NCBI RefSeq assembly: GCF_024171925.1
Contig: NZ_JAMTCO010000016.1
Coordinates: 62,001 to 126,000, forward strand
DNA from: Actinokineospora diospyrosa
Lineage (GTDB): Bacteria; Actinomycetota; Actinomycetes; Mycobacteriales; Pseudonocardiaceae
Direction of reading: 5' to 3'
DNA length: 64,000 nucleotides
The notes under the pieces were generated by a model that was not told the origin of the DNA, did not search any database, and saw only the letters and a program-made list of their open reading frames with translations. Of the stretch, positions 52,708 through 62,809 are shown one piece after another. Every line of letters begins with the position of its first letter. Position 1 is the stretch's first letter. The translations under genes and the position numbers were made by a program.

Positions 52708-53988
52708 ATGGGGCGTGCTCATCGGATACCCGGCCGCCGAGGACGACGCCTGCGAGTGGCGCTGTGCGCCATGGTCATCGCTAGCCCGTTGGTGGCGGCA
52801 TGTGGTTCGGACGGCGGCGGGATCACCGTCAACGTCTACTACTCCACGGAGGAGAACTTCGACAAGGTCGTCGCCGAGTGCAACGACGCGGCCGCGGGGC
52901 GCTACACCATCGCCCTCAACGTGTTGCCGCGCGGGGCGGACGACCAGCGCGAGCAGATGGTGCGCCGGTTGGCCGCGGGCGACACCGACATGGATGTGCT
53001 CGGCCTGGACGTCACCTGGGTCGCCGAGTTCGCCGAGGCGGGCTGGATCACCGAGTGGACCGGCCAGGACAAGACCGACGTCGAGGCGGGCACCCTCGCC
53101 GGACCGCTGGCCACCGCGCGGTGGGAGGACAAGCTCTACGCCGCGCCGAAGAACACCAACGTGCAACTCCTGTGGTACCGCAGCGATCTCGTGCCGACCC
53201 CGCCCAAGTCGTGGGGCGAGATGCTGGAGCAGGCGAAGCGGCTCAAGGCGGACGGCAAGCCGGGCGGCATCCTGATGACCGGCGCCCAGTACGAGGGCCT
53301 GGTCGTGCAGTTCGCCACCCTCACCGCGGGCGCGGGCGGCAAGATCCTCTCCGACGACAGCACCCGCGCCGTCGTCGACGACGGCGCGGTCAAGGCGCTG
53401 GAAGCGTTGCGGGACTTGGCGAACTCGCCCGCGTCCAGCCCGTCGCTGTCCAACGCCAAAGAGGACAACATCCGCCAGGAGTTCGAGTCCGGCAAGAGCG
53501 CGGCGTTCCAGTTGAACTGGCCGTTCGTCTACGCCTCGATGGCCAAGTCGAACCCGGAGCTGGCCAAGGTGTTCAAGTGGGCGCCCTACCCGGCGATCGA
53601 CGCGAGCAAAACCGGCACCGCCACCCTCGGCGGGTTCAACCTCGCGATCAGTTCGTACTCGCAGCACAAGCCGGAAGCGTTTGAGGCGGCGAAGTGCTTG
53701 CGCAGCGCGGAAAGCCAGAAGTTCTCGGCGATCAACTCCGGTGTGCCGCCGACCATCGAGTCGGTCTACGACGACCCGGAGATGGCCGAGCCGTACCCGA
53801 TGCGCGAGACCATCCTCGACGAGCTGAAGAACCCGGCGGTCCGCCCGATCACCCCGGCGTACCAGAACGTCTCCACGCTGATCTCCACCATCCTCTCCCC
53901 GCCCGCCGCCATCGACCCGAAGGCCACGGCCGAGCGGTTGCGCACGGAGTTGCAGGACGCCCTCGACTCGAAGGGAGTGCTGCCGTGA
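52708..53988 (+). CDS. Sugar ABC transporter substrate-binding lipoprotein (LpqY-like)
   Basis: 426-aa family-1 solute-binding protein. The signal peptide has a basic N-terminus ([11 protein letters not shown]) and lipobox LVAAC, giving a lipid-anchored receptor. The mature part has the family motif '[15 protein letters not shown]' and '[17 protein letters not shown]'. ATG 52708 is chosen from AAGGAGG 7 nt upstream. The mycobacterial counterpart LpqY binds trehalose; the synteny supports a trehalose or related disaccharide ligand but does not prove it. The stop overlaps the first permease start. Confidence 0.88.
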   Translation: MGRAHRIPGRRGRRLRVALCAMVIASPLVAACGSDGGGITVNVYYSTEENFDKVVAECNDAAAGRYTIALNVLPRGADDQREQMVRRLAAGDTDMDVLGLDVTWVAEFAEAGWITEWTGQDKTDVEAGTLAGPLATARWEDKLYAAPKNTNVQLLWYRSDLVPTPPKSWGEMLEQAKRLKADGKPGGILMTGAQYEGLVVQFATLTAGAGGKILSDDSTRAVVDDGAVKALEALRDLANSPASSPSLSNAKEDNIRQEFESGKSAAFQLNWPFVYASMAKSNPELAKVFKWAPYPAIDASKTGTATLGGFNLAISSYSQHKPEAFEAAKCLRSAESQKFSAINSGVPPTIESVYDDPEMAEPYPMRETILDELKNPAVRPITPAYQNVSTLISTILSPPAAIDPKATAERLRTELQDALDSKGVLP

Positions 53989-54875
53989 AGGCCATCACCG
54001 AGGGCAAGAAGGCCGAGCGCAGGCTCGGGTTGTGGCTGTGCGCGCCCGCCGCGCTCGTCATGGTCGCGGTGACCGCCTACCCGATCATCTACTCGGTCTG
54101 GCTGTCGCTGCAGCGCTACGACCTGCGCTTCCCCGCCGAGCGCGAGTTCGTCGGGCTCGAGAACTACGTCACCGTGCTGACCAACTCCTACTGGTGGAGC
54201 GCGTTCGGGGTCACCACCCTGATCACCGTCATCTCGGTGGTCATCGAGTTGGTGCTGGGCATGGCGCTGGCCCTGGTCATGCACCGCACCCTGGTCGCGC
54301 GCGGTCTGATCAGGACGGTCGCGCTGATCCCGTACGGCATCGTGACCGTGGTGGCCGCGTTCTCCTGGCGCTACGCCTGGGACGACAACACCGGCTACCT
54401 CGCCCAGCTGTTCGCCCCCGACGCCGCGCCGCTGACCCAGCGGGCGTCGGCGCTGGGGATCATCGTCCTGGCCGAGGTCTGGAAAACCGTGCCGTTCATG
54501 GCTTTGCTGCTGATGGCCGGGCTTGCGCTGGTGCCGGAGGACCTGCTCAAGGCCGCGTCGATGGACGGCGCCGGGCCGTGGCAGCGGTTCACCAAGGTGA
54601 TGTTGCCGGTGATGAAGCCCGCGATCCTGGTGGCGCTGCTGTTCCGCACCCTGGATGCGTTCCGCATCTTCGACAACATCTTCGTGCTCACCAGCGGCGC
54701 TCAACAGACCGGCTCGGTGTCCATGCAGACCTACAACAACCTGATCCGCGGCCTGAACCTGGGCATCGGGTCGACCATGTCGGTGCTCATCTTCATCGCC
54801 GTGGCCGCCATCGCGTTCTTGTTCGTGAAGGTCTTCGGCGCCGCGGCGCCCGGCAACGACGGGGGGAAGCGCTGA
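53985..54875 (+). CDS. Sugar ABC transporter permease (SugA/MalF-like)
   Basis: 296-aa permease with six membrane helices and the EAA loop '[24 protein letters not shown]' that docks onto the ATPase. The GTG overlaps the stop of the binding-protein gene; the stop overlaps the ATG of the second permease. Counterpart of SugA by position in the LpqY-SugABC arrangement. Confidence 0.92.
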   Translation: MKAITEGKKAERRLGLWLCAPAALVMVAVTAYPIIYSVWLSLQRYDLRFPAEREFVGLENYVTVLTNSYWWSAFGVTTLITVISVVIELVLGMALALVMHRTLVARGLIRTVALIPYGIVTVVAAFSWRYAWDDNTGYLAQLFAPDAAPLTQRASALGIIVLAEVWKTVPFMALLLMAGLALVPEDLLKAASMDGAGPWQRFTKVMLPVMKPAILVALLFRTLDAFRIFDNIFVLTSGAQQTGSVSMQTYNNLIRGLNLGIGSTMSVLIFIAVAAIAFLFVKVFGAAAPGNDGGKR

Positions 54876-55708
54876 TGGCCACCAGCCAGAGCGGCGCCAA
54901 GGCCCGCTGGGCGCTGATCGACGTCGTCGTGCTGGTCTACGCACTGGTTCCGGTGCTGTGGATCGTCTCGCTGTCGTTCAAGACCAAGGAGACCCTGGCC
55001 GACAAGAACTTCATCCCGCGTGAGTGGACCTGGCAGAACTACGCCGACATCTTCACCACCAACCAGTTCCTGCGCGCACTGCTGAACTCAGTGGGCATCG
55101 CGGTGATCGCGACCCTGATCGCGGTCGTGCTGGGCACCATGGCCGCCTACGCCATCGCCCGGCTGGACTTCCCCGGCAAGCGGGTGCTGGTCGGCGTTTC
55201 CCTGCTGATCGCGATGTTCCCGCAGGTCTCCCTGGTCACGCCGCTGTTCGAGATGGAGCGCTCGCTCGGGCTGTTCGACACCTGGCCCGGCCTGATCCTG
55301 CCCTACATCACCTTCGCGCTGCCGCTGGCGATCTACACGCTCTCGGCGTTCTTCCGGGAGATCCCGTGGGAGCTGGAGAAGGCGGCGAAGATGGACGGGG
55401 CGACCCCGGCGCAGGCGTTCCGCCGGGTCATCGCGCCGCTCGCCGCGCCGGGGGTGTTCACCACCGCCATCCTGGTGTTCATCTTCTGCTGGAACGACTT
55501 CCTGTTCGCGATCTCGCTGACCTCGACGACCTCGTCGCGGACCGTGCCCGCCGCGTTGTCGTTCTTCCAGGGGTCCTCGCAGTTCGAGGACCCGACCGGC
55601 ACCGTGTCCGCCGCGGCGGTGGTCATCACGGTGCCGATCATCCTGTTCGTCTTGTTCTTCCAGCGCCGCATCGTCGCGGGGCTGACCTCGGGCGCGGTGA
55701 AGGGCTAG
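54875..55708 (+). CDS. Sugar ABC transporter permease (SugB/MalG-like)
   Basis: 277-aa permease with six membrane helices. The EAA loop is '[21 protein letters not shown]' and the C-terminus '[16 protein letters not shown]' is the very typical MalG/SugB ending. ATG shares one base with the upstream stop. It forms the channel with the preceding permease. Confidence 0.93.
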   Translation: MATSQSGAKARWALIDVVVLVYALVPVLWIVSLSFKTKETLADKNFIPREWTWQNYADIFTTNQFLRALLNSVGIAVIATLIAVVLGTMAAYAIARLDFPGKRVLVGVSLLIAMFPQVSLVTPLFEMERSLGLFDTWPGLILPYITFALPLAIYTLSAFFREIPWELEKAAKMDGATPAQAFRRVIAPLAAPGVFTTAILVFIFCWNDFLFAISLTSTTSSRTVPAALSFFQGSSQFEDPTGTVSAAAVVITVPIILFVLFFQRRIVAGLTSGAVKG

Positions 55709-55711
55709 GTC

Positions 55712-56893
55712 ATGGCTGAGATCGTTCTGGACAAGGTCACCAAGCGGTACCCCGACGGCGCGCTCGCCGTGTCCGATGTGGACATCACGATCGCCGACGG
55801 CGAGTTCATCATCCTGGTCGGCCCGTCCGGCTGCGGGAAGTCCACCACGCTGAACATGATCGCCGGGCTGGAGGACATCACCGACGGCGAGCTGCGCATC
55901 GACGGGCAGCGGGTCAACGAGCGGGCGCCCAAGGACCGCGACATCGCCATGGTGTTCCAGTCCTACGCGCTGTACCCGCACATGAGTGTGCGGGAGAACA
56001 TGGCCTTCCCGCTCCGGCTGGCCCACGTGGACAAGGAGACCATCAACCGCAAGGTCGAGGACGCCGCGCGCATCCTCGACCTGGGGCAGCACCTGGACCG
56101 CAAGCCGGGCAACCTCTCCGGTGGGCAGCGCCAGCGGGTGGCCATGGGGCGCGCGATCGTGCGCGACCCCAAGGCGTTCCTGATGGACGAGCCACTGTCC
56201 AACCTGGACGCCAAGCTGCGCGTGCAGATGCGCACCTCGGTCGCCAAGCTGCAGCGGCGGCTGGGCACCACCACGGTCTACGTCACCCACGACCAGACCG
56301 AGGCGATGACCCTCGGCGACCGCGTCGTGGTGATGCGTGGCGGATTGGTGCAGCAGATCGGGTCACCGCAGGCGCTCTACGACCAGCCGGTGAACCTGTT
56401 CGTCGCCGGGTTCATCGGGTCGCCCTCGATGAACTTCCTGCCCGCGACGCTGGCCGACGGCCAGTTGAACACCCCGCTGGGCGCGGTCCCGCTGACCGAC
56501 CGGATCCGGCGGCTGGCCGAGGCCGCCAAGGCGCCGCGGGAGGTGATCGTCGGGTTGCGCCCGGAGCACTTCGAGGACGCTGAACTGCTCGACGACACCG
56601 AGCGCGCCCGGGGCGTGACGTTCACCGCGACCGTCGAGGTGCTGGAGTCGATGGGGTCGGACAAGTTCGCCTACTTCCTGGTGGAGGGCGAGACGGCGAC
56701 CTCGGCCGAGCTCGACACGCTGGCCGCCGAGACCGGCTCGACGGAGATGACCGACAGCGGACCGCAGATCGTGACCCGCCTGTCGGCCGCCTCCGCCGCC
56801 CACGAGGGCGCCGAGCTCGACGTGTGGTTCGACCCGGACAAGCTGCACCTGTTCGACCCGGGCGACGGCCGAACGCTGACCCACGTCAAGTAG
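55712..56893 (+). CDS. Sugar ABC transporter ATPase (SugC/UgpC/MsmX-like)
   Basis: 393-aa ATPase energising the sugar importer. Walker A GPSGCGKST, signature LSGGQRQRVAMGRA, Walker B 'FLMDEPLSNLDAKLR' and a C-terminal TOBE/regulatory domain (about 240-393, 'GLRPEHFEDAELL'). It starts 3 nt after the second permease stop. ATPases of this type sometimes serve several sugar permeases. The operon is closed by a hairpin at 56951-56987. Confidence 0.93.
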   Translation: MAEIVLDKVTKRYPDGALAVSDVDITIADGEFIILVGPSGCGKSTTLNMIAGLEDITDGELRIDGQRVNERAPKDRDIAMVFQSYALYPHMSVRENMAFPLRLAHVDKETINRKVEDAARILDLGQHLDRKPGNLSGGQRQRVAMGRAIVRDPKAFLMDEPLSNLDAKLRVQMRTSVAKLQRRLGTTTVYVTHDQTEAMTLGDRVVVMRGGLVQQIGSPQALYDQPVNLFVAGFIGSPSMNFLPATLADGQLNTPLGAVPLTDRIRRLAEAAKAPREVIVGLRPEHFEDAELLDDTERARGVTFTATVEVLESMGSDKFAYFLVEGETATSAELDTLAAETGSTEMTDSGPQIVTRLSAASAAHEGAELDVWFDPDKLHLFDPGDGRTLTHVK

Positions 56894-56950
56894 CCCGATC
56901 GGGGCTGTGCACAACTTCGCGCACGGGTCCGGGCTTTCTGTCACCTTGGT

Positions 56951-56987
56951 CCCCGTCGGGCGGCTCACCGGGAGCCGCCCAGCGGGG
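56951..56987 (+). terminator. Hairpin ending the sugar transporter operon
   Basis: 9-bp stem GGGCGGCTC/GAGCCGCCC (56958-56966 with 56972-56980), extended outward by CCCCG/CGGGG. A small palindrome CCCGATCGGG also lies at 56894-56903 right after the stop. Confidence 0.6.
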
Positions 56988-57001
56988 ATCGGGGTGTTTC
57001 G

Positions 57002-57343
57002 GTGCTGTTCAGGGCGGTTGTGCTGGTGTTGGTCGCGGTGCTCGGGTTGGCGGTGCCCGCGAGCGCGGCGGTGGCGTGCGAGCGGGGTGAGCTGTGCCTG
57101 TGGGCCGGTCTCGCGTTCCGCGGTGAGTCGGGGAGGTTCGGCGTCGGGTCGGCGGCCGAGGGGGAGTGCGTGGTGCTGGGCCGGGAGTCGCGCTCCCTGG
57201 CGAACCTGCTGCGGCGGGATGTGACGGTCTACGAGTCGGCGGAGTGCGCGACGGAGACGGACTTCGTGACCTATCCGGGGCTGGGTACCTATGTACCCGC
57301 GACACCGTTCGTCGTCCGGGCGATCCAGGTGTGGCCGACGTAG
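57002..57343 (+). CDS. Secreted peptidase inhibitor family I36-like protein
   Basis: 113-aa exported protein: signal peptide 'LFRAVVLVLVAVLGLAVPASA' (cleavage after ASA), mature part beginning 'CERGELCLWAGLAFRGESGRF', the beta-gamma-crystallin-like pattern of family I36 (SMI) inhibitors. Two or three Cys could form disulfides. Such proteins inhibit metallopeptidases in Streptomyces; target here unknown. GTG start; a short TGCCC/GGGCA hairpin follows the stop. Confidence 0.8.
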   Translation: MLFRAVVLVLVAVLGLAVPASAAVACERGELCLWAGLAFRGESGRFGVGSAAEGECVVLGRESRSLANLLRRDVTVYESAECATETDFVTYPGLGTYVPATPFVVRAIQVWPT

Positions 57344-57448
57344 TTGCCCTTTCGGGCAGTGATCGCTCCAGCTCGGGTTCGGCGGTTATGTTCCGCCGTT
57401 GTGCGTCGACGTGCCTAGTGACGGTGATCCCTTCCTGGGCAGGGGGCG

Positions 57449-58456
57449 ATGCGCGTGGTGTCAGAAGTGCGGTCGTCGGCGGTCGAGGAGTCCGGTGTCG
57501 ATCCGGTGCGGGAGGGGGATGAGCGGGATTGGTCGGTGCCGGTCGAGGACCGGCACCCGGCGTCGGCGTGGCGGATGTCGGTGGTCGAGCGGTTGCAGCG
57601 GTTGCAGGCCGAGATCGACCAGCGGGACGGCGGTGTCCCGACCGCGGTGCACACGGCCATGCGGATCGCCGCGCGGGCGGTGCTGCTGAAGAGTTCGCTG
57701 CCGCGCTGGTACTCCGGCGTGAACCTGGAACGGGCTTGGCGCGCGGTGCACCTGGCCGATGAGGTGCTGGTCGCCTCCAGCCCGGACCTGGTCGGTCGGA
57801 TGCCCGCGATCCGCGCGACGGTGTCGCGCAAGCTGCCCGGCAAGGACCCGCGCCTGAAGGCGCTGGAGCCCGCCGTCTTCGACGGTCTGTCCGCTGCCGC
57901 GCAACGGGAAGTCGTCCTCACCGCCCTGCGCGGCGCGCACCAGTCATCCCACGACGCGGCCACGGCGGTGCGGAGCTTGCGCAACCGCATCATCCTGTTC
58001 GGCTTGCTGCTGCTCGCGATCAACATCGCCGTCGGCTGGCTGACCGCCCACCACGAACGGATGCTCCCGCTCTGCCTCGTCAACGGCGCCAACACCATCT
58101 GCCCCACCGGCGGCCCGAACCCGACCAGCGGCGACGTGTGGTGGCTCCAACTCATGGGGATGCTCGGCGCCTCGATCGCCGTCGTGGTCCTGCTCCTGCG
58201 AACCAAACCCAGCGTCGTCCCCTACACCCTGACCCCGTACCAAGCGATCGTGAAAGTCCTCCTGGGCTCGATCCTCGCCGTGGTGGGCGTCCTGGTCCTC
58301 CGCGCAGGCCTCCTCCACGACGTCGTCACCACCCAGGCGTCCCTGATCGCGTTCGCCTTGGTCCTCGGCTACTCCCAACAAGTGGGCACCCGCCTACTGG
58401 ACAACTTCGCCGACCAGGTCGTGCAACGCGCCCAACCCTCGGCCACCACCGAATGA
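57449..58456 (+). CDS. Membrane protein of unknown function
   Basis: 335 aa. The N-terminal 175 residues are soluble and Arg/Ala-rich; then four hydrophobic helices follow (about 180-200, 222-245, 262-282 and 288-308) with 'LCLVNGANTICPTGG' as an extracytoplasmic loop. No recognised domain. Ends 3 nt from the stop of the convergent ParB-like gene. Confidence 0.72.
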   Translation: MRVVSEVRSSAVEESGVDPVREGDERDWSVPVEDRHPASAWRMSVVERLQRLQAEIDQRDGGVPTAVHTAMRIAARAVLLKSSLPRWYSGVNLERAWRAVHLADEVLVASSPDLVGRMPAIRATVSRKLPGKDPRLKALEPAVFDGLSAAAQREVVLTALRGAHQSSHDAATAVRSLRNRIILFGLLLLAINIAVGWLTAHHERMLPLCLVNGANTICPTGGPNPTSGDVWWLQLMGMLGASIAVVVLLLRTKPSVVPYTLTPYQAIVKVLLGSILAVVGVLVLRAGLLHDVVTTQASLIAFALVLGYSQQVGTRLLDNFADQVVQRAQPSATTE

Positions 58457-58459
58457 CGG

Positions 58460-59299
58460 TCAGCCGCGGGTGCGGAGGGTGGTGAGGACGGCGTCGTCCC
58501 AGTGGTGGGAGCGGATCAGGCGGTAGCGCTCTCCCACGGCCCAGAGGTAGGCGTCGGCGTTGGTGCGGTTGGTGGCTATGCCCGCTTGGCGGACCATCTC
58601 CACGACGGGGGTGAACTCCTCGGCGTGCCAGCGGTTCGCCACGGTCGCGCGGTCCAGGAAGCGCTGTTCGTCCTGCATCAGGCGGTAGCCCCACGCCTCG
58701 ACCGCCTCGCTCAGTTCCGCGTAGTCCCACGGGTCGGTCAGCGAGATCGTCGCCCGGCGGTCCGGGGTGAGCGGGACCCGGTCGAGGAAGATCCGGTGGT
58801 AGTCCTTGGTGATCAGGTCGCCGCGCAGGCGGATGCCCTCGGCGGGGACCCGGGTGGTGATCTCGGTGACGACCGCGTCGATGGTGCCCAGGCCGAGCGC
58901 GTGCGCCACCGACACCCGGCGGTGGCCGTCGACGACGAAGTGGAGCTCGCCCAGGCGGTAGAGGTCGACCGGTGGGGTCGACTGGCCGCGGCGGGCGGCC
59001 TGGGCCAGGCGTTCCCAGCGCTGCCGCGACTGGGCCGAGGTGGGGCGGAACCGGCGGTCGAACTCGCGGCCGCGGTCGACGCTGCCCACGATCGACCCCA
59101 GGTCGACCACCCGGTGCCCCAGGCGCCGTTCGCCGGTCCGGCCGAGGACGGCGACCACCTCGTCGAAGGGCAGCATGATGTTCACGTCGTCGGGCTCGCG
59201 GCGCAGCCACGCGCCGAGGCGGGCCAGCACCTGGCCGCGGCGCGCCCGCAGGAAGTCGTACTCCGCGTCGGCCGCGGGGAATCCGGTGTCACGCGGCAT
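58460..59299 (-). CDS. ParB N-terminal-domain (sulfiredoxin-like) protein
   Basis: 279-aa protein with a ParB-type nuclease/CTPase core: 'VDLGSIVGSVDRGREFDRRFRP' and 'LHFVVDGHRRVSVAHALGL' correspond to the ParB/Srx segment with its GHRR box. No ParB helix-turn-helix or C-terminal dimer domain is seen, so it is not the chromosome-segregation ParB. Related free-standing ParB-fold proteins occur in defence, plasmid and regulatory contexts. ATG 59299; the 440-nt upstream region is shared with the divergent ESX-associated operon. Confidence 0.8.
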   Translation of the reverse strand: MPRDTGFPAADAEYDFLRARRGQVLARLGAWLRREPDDVNIMLPFDEVVAVLGRTGERRLGHRVVDLGSIVGSVDRGREFDRRFRPTSAQSRQRWERLAQAARRGQSTPPVDLYRLGELHFVVDGHRRVSVAHALGLGTIDAVVTEITTRVPAEGIRLRGDLITKDYHRIFLDRVPLTPDRRATISLTDPWDYAELSEAVEAWGYRLMQDEQRFLDRATVANRWHAEEFTPVVEMVRQAGIATNRTNADAYLWAVGERYRLIRSHHWDDAVLTTLRTRG

Positions 59300-59740
59300 G
59301 ATCGCTCCCGGGATCGGCGGATGCCCCCAGTCTTCTCCGCCGGGCGGCCGCTCGCACACTGCGCCAGCCGGGTGAAATCGCCCGGCGCGCGCACCGCGTC
59401 TGGGTGTGCCTCCGCGGTCCGGTTCCGGCCCGCCGCCGGGGGAACGGGTGACGCGCGGGTCCACGACGTGAACGCCTGGTAACCCACCGTTCGCGCCCGC
59501 GTCACGCCCGGGGCTGTGACCTGTGGTCGGGCTGTCGTGCTTGGCTGGTACGAAGTCGCGCGTACGGGGCAACCTCCTGGTGCCCGTCCGGTATCGATAC
59601 CGGTGTCGGGAACGAGGAGTGGTGAGAAGGGAACTGTCGGTGTCCGGCGCGCGTCCAACCGGATAGCGTGATCGTCGGAAGCGATCGTCCACGGGGCCGA
59701 GGGGAGCGGTGGTCCGGTCAGCCACCGAGGGGAGCGAGTG
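59300..59740. other. Divergent promoter region with palindrome CCGGTATCGATACCGG
   Basis: 441 nt without a gene, between the ParB-like gene and the PPE-like gene. A perfect 16-bp palindrome occupies 59588-59603 and is a good operator candidate for the ESX-associated operon; the gene's ribosome-binding site (GGGGAG) begins about 140 nt downstream. Confidence 0.5.
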
Positions 59741-60820
59741 ATGGTGAGTGGACAGCGGGGTTACGACCAGTACGTCACGGGCGGGGTCCAGTGGGAGGAC
59801 TACACACTGGAACAACTGATCAAGATGGTGGAGGACCAGGCGAGCGCACCCCAGCTGCAGCAGCTCGCCACCGACTGGCGCACCGCGGGTGACCAGGTCG
59901 TCGCCGCTGCCGAGCTGCTCTCGGTCGCACTGACGCAGTTGATGGAGTTCTGGGCGGGCAGCGCGGCCGAGCAGGCCCGCGAGGACGTCGACCTCAACGC
60001 GCGCTGGGTCAGCGACCTCGGCCACACCGCGCACGAGATCGGCCCGTCGATCGACGAGGCGGCCAACGCGCTGTCGGCCGTGCAGGCCGCCATGCCCGAA
60101 CTGCCCGCGGACCCGGCGGTGCCGCCCGCACTCGCGCCCGACAGCGCCGTGCGCGGCTACCACGCGGGCGGCCCACTGGTGGCCGCGATCAACGGCACCG
60201 CGGCCGGTACCGAGAGCGCGTTCGGCTCCAGCAAGGACCACAACCAGCTCAAGACCCGCGCCGTCGAGGCCATGCGCCGCTTCGAGGGCGCCGTCATCAG
60301 CATCGACGAGAAGATCCCCCAGTTCAGAGAACGCCGTGATGGCGAGGAGTTGGCCCCCGGTGGGCCGACCCCGCCACCGACCCCACCGCCGGGCACCACC
60401 CCGCCGACCCCGTACCCGACCGACCCGGCGAAGCGGTGGGACGACCTGACCAAGGCCGACCCGAGCACCGCGGCGCAGGGCTTCGACAGCGGCACCGGGT
60501 ACTCGGGTGGCGGCGGCTACGCGGGCGGCGCCGCACCGAGCGCGGAGACGACCCGACCGCCGTTGCAGTCCGGGGGCGCGGTCGGCGCGACGGAAGCCGT
60601 CACCGGCACCAACCCGCGTCCCGCTCTGGCCGGTGCGGGTGCGCCGGTCGCGGCAGGCGCGGCGGCCGGGGGCGCGGGCATGGGCGGGATGCCGATGGGT
60701 GGCGCGGGCGCGGGCGGCGGCCAAGAGGCAGGCGGCGAGCACCGCAGGCGCTACCCGTACGACGGGGAAGACCCGTTCCTGTTGGACCAGAAGGCCTCGC
60801 CGCCGGTGATCGGGCTCTGA
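59741..60820 (+). CDS. PPE/WXG-fold ESX-associated protein
   Basis: About 359 aa. The N-terminal 200 residues are a helical PPE/WXG100-like domain with 'FWAG' (Trp71-x-Gly) at the hairpin, the hallmark of type VII substrates. The remainder is a Pro/Gly-rich, low-complexity tail ending 'DEDPFLLDQ'-like acidic residues. ATG 59741 or GTG 59738. It opens a cluster with EspG, so it is a probable type VII secretion substrate or chaperone client. A paralogue with the same start motif (YVTGGV-W--YSL) is encoded at 62946. Confidence 0.82.
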   Translation: MVSGQRGYDQYVTGGVQWEDYTLEQLIKMVEDQASAPQLQQLATDWRTAGDQVVAAAELLSVALTQLMEFWAGSAAEQAREDVDLNARWVSDLGHTAHEIGPSIDEAANALSAVQAAMPELPADPAVPPALAPDSAVRGYHAGGPLVAAINGTAAGTESAFGSSKDHNQLKTRAVEAMRRFEGAVISIDEKIPQFRERRDGEELAPGGPTPPPTPPPGTTPPTPYPTDPAKRWDDLTKADPSTAAQGFDSGTGYSGGGGYAGGAAPSAETTRPPLQSGGAVGATEAVTGTNPRPALAGAGAPVAAGAAAGGAGMGGMPMGGAGAGGGQEAGGEHRRRYPYDGEDPFLLDQKASPPVIGL

Positions 60821-60839
60821 GGCCAGGGAGACCACGACG

Positions 60840-61973
60840 ATGCGCGAGTTCGACCAGTTCCCCGACGGCAGCCACCAGGTTCCCGACGGCAACACCGTCT
60901 CGGTGCCGGTCATCGGCGCCCTCTCACCCCCGGTAGCCACCCCGGCTCCGCAGACCGACGCCACCCCGGCGGCGGCCACCCCGGAGCCGAGCCCGTTGCC
61001 GCCGACGCCGGACCCCGTCCCGGGGCCCGGCCCGCTCGCCCAAGCCGCGCCGTTCTCGGTCCCGGTCGCACCCGCCGTGGCGCCGGACGCGGTCCCGCAG
61101 TACCAGCCCGGTCCGGCGGCTCCGCAGTACGCGACCCACCCGTCCAACGCCACGAACCTCGCGGGTGCCGGATCTGGGTTCCCCACCGTCGACCCCGACG
61201 CGGGCCACATCCCCGGCGCGATCGCCCAGCCGTACCCGTTACCCGCTCCTGTCCCGGTGCCCGTCCCGGGTGGCCCGGTCACCGGCAACCCCACCCCGGC
61301 GCCCCAGCCCATCCCGGTCCCGCCCGCCCCGCACTGGAGCCCCAAGCCCGGCAAGGGCGGCGACTACCACCACAAGCCGGGGGTTCCGCCCGCCTCCGGT
61401 TCCGCGCCGACCCCCGACTACGGCAGCAAACCGCCACCGCAGCAAGGCGGCGGTAACTCCCCGTTCCCCGACTCCCGGCCGCCCAGTCCAGGCAGCAACA
61501 ACACGGGCACCCCCGGGAACGCGGAACCCGGGATGACCCGTCCCGCGGACGCCACCCACCCCTCCGGCAACGCTAAGCCCGACGCCACGACCCTCCCCGC
61601 GACCGGCCCGGTCCAACCGACCAACGGCACGACGCAGGGCTACTGGAAGATCGACCCCGAGGAGCTCGCCGGGTTCGAGCGGGCCGTTCGGGCCGCCCGC
61701 ACCGGGTTGTACGGGGTGCAGGAGAAGGTCAAGGGGATGGAGGGCAAGGAGCCCAAGCTGGGCACCAGCCCCGTCGGCACGCAGCTGGCGAAGAAGTTCG
61801 ACGACCGGCTCAACGGGCCGAACGGGCTGCGCACCCTGCTCGACCAGGCCATCAGGAAGATGGACGGGTTCATCCTCAGCGCCGAGCGGGTCCGCGACTC
61901 CTATGTCGAGGCCGACGAGACCGCCCGGGGGGACATGAACCGACGTGACCAGTCAACTGGCGGGACCACGTGA
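60840..61973 (+). CDS. Pro-rich protein with C-terminal ESX-type helical domain
   Basis: 377 aa. The first 270 residues are low-complexity, Pro/Gly/Ala/Thr-rich, with no signal peptide. The last 105 form a helical segment ending 'SYVEADETARGDM', which contains a Y-x-x-x-D type VII secretion signal (YVEAD). Likely exported through an ESX system with the adjacent PPE-like and EspG proteins. The low-complexity part may span or interact with the envelope (inference). The stop overlaps the espG GTG. Confidence 0.75.
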   Translation: MREFDQFPDGSHQVPDGNTVSVPVIGALSPPVATPAPQTDATPAAATPEPSPLPPTPDPVPGPGPLAQAAPFSVPVAPAVAPDAVPQYQPGPAAPQYATHPSNATNLAGAGSGFPTVDPDAGHIPGAIAQPYPLPAPVPVPVPGGPVTGNPTPAPQPIPVPPAPHWSPKPGKGGDYHHKPGVPPASGSAPTPDYGSKPPPQQGGGNSPFPDSRPPSPGSNNTGTPGNAEPGMTRPADATHPSGNAKPDATTLPATGPVQPTNGTTQGYWKIDPEELAGFERAVRAARTGLYGVQEKVKGMEGKEPKLGTSPVGTQLAKKFDDRLNGPNGLRTLLDQAIRKMDGFILSAERVRDSYVEADETARGDMNRRDQSTGGTT

Positions 61974-62809
61974 CGGAGCTGTCCACCGGCCTTGAGCTCG
62001 GCACCGACCACCGCGACGGCGGCGAGGCGTCGCTGCACCCGGTCGAGGTCGACCTGCTGTGCACGTTCGCCGAGGTGGCGGTGCCGTTCCCGCTGCGGGT
62101 CGGTGGCGGGATGGACCGCGCGGCCGCCTTCGCCACCGCGCGTGCGCAGCTGTCGCGGCGCGGGCTGGCCGACGGGCGCGGGCCGCGTGGTGTGGCGGCT
62201 GAGTTCGTGCACCTGCTGCGCAACGGCGCGGGCACCCTCGACCTGATGATCGCGCGGCTCGGGCAGAGCCGTGGCGCGCTCATCCTCGCTCAGCGCGACG
62301 ACGCGTTGTTGCTCCGACAGGACATCGGCCTGCCCGGCGCGCGGGTGTACTTGGAGGTGCTGTCGCTTTATGACGCGATAGAGCGGCTGGCCGACCTGGT
62401 GCCTGAGCACGGTGCCGGGATGGCTGCGCCGTTCAGCTTGTCGCAGCGAGCGTTGGATCGTGCCTATAAGTCCATCCAGGCCGCCATCGGCGAGTCAGGG
62501 CAACCGCGGAAATTGCACGCGGACGACGTGGACCGGCTGCTGCGCGACAGCGGCATCGACGAGACCACCGCGCGGCGGATGACCACGCACCTGCACCCGG
62601 TGCTGGGCAACGGTCAGGTCGGCGCTGCGGTGCGCCGCGGCTACGCCGACGAGTGGGGCAGGCTCGGCGACGAGCTGCGCTGGCTCGACACCGGCCGCGG
62701 CCGGTTCCGGCTGGGCACCGACACCGAGGGGTGGGTCAGCGTCAACCCGCTGACCCGCGAGGACCTGCGGACCGGGGTCCGGGCCTTGGCCGCCCGGTTG
62801 TGGTACTGA
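61970..62809 (+). CDS. espG: ESX secretion-associated protein EspG
   Basis: 279-aa cytosolic chaperone of type VII secretion, which binds the tip of PPE proteins to keep PE/PPE dimers soluble and deliver them to the ESX machinery. The N-terminal 'HPVEVDLLCTFAEVAVPFPLRV' and the C-terminal 'RGRFRLGTDTEGWVSVNPLTREDL' match the EspG family. GTG overlaps the upstream stop, so it is coupled to the Pro-rich gene. No EccC/EccB/MycP membrane components are in the window. Confidence 0.88.
   Translation: MTELSTGLELGTDHRDGGEASLHPVEVDLLCTFAEVAVPFPLRVGGGMDRAAAFATARAQLSRRGLADGRGPRGVAAEFVHLLRNGAGTLDLMIARLGQSRGALILAQRDDALLLRQDIGLPGARVYLEVLSLYDAIERLADLVPEHGAGMAAPFSLSQRALDRAYKSIQAAIGESGQPRKLHADDVDRLLRDSGIDETTARRMTTHLHPVLGNGQVGAAVRRGYADEWGRLGDELRWLDTGRGRFRLGTDTEGWVSVNPLTREDLRTGVRALAARLWY

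Noticed and set aside
59300..61354. Minus-strand extension of the ParB-like frame over the ESX-associated genes
   Set aside because: Domain sequence starts at ATG 59299; the rest is low-complexity antisense of the PPE-like and Pro-rich genes.
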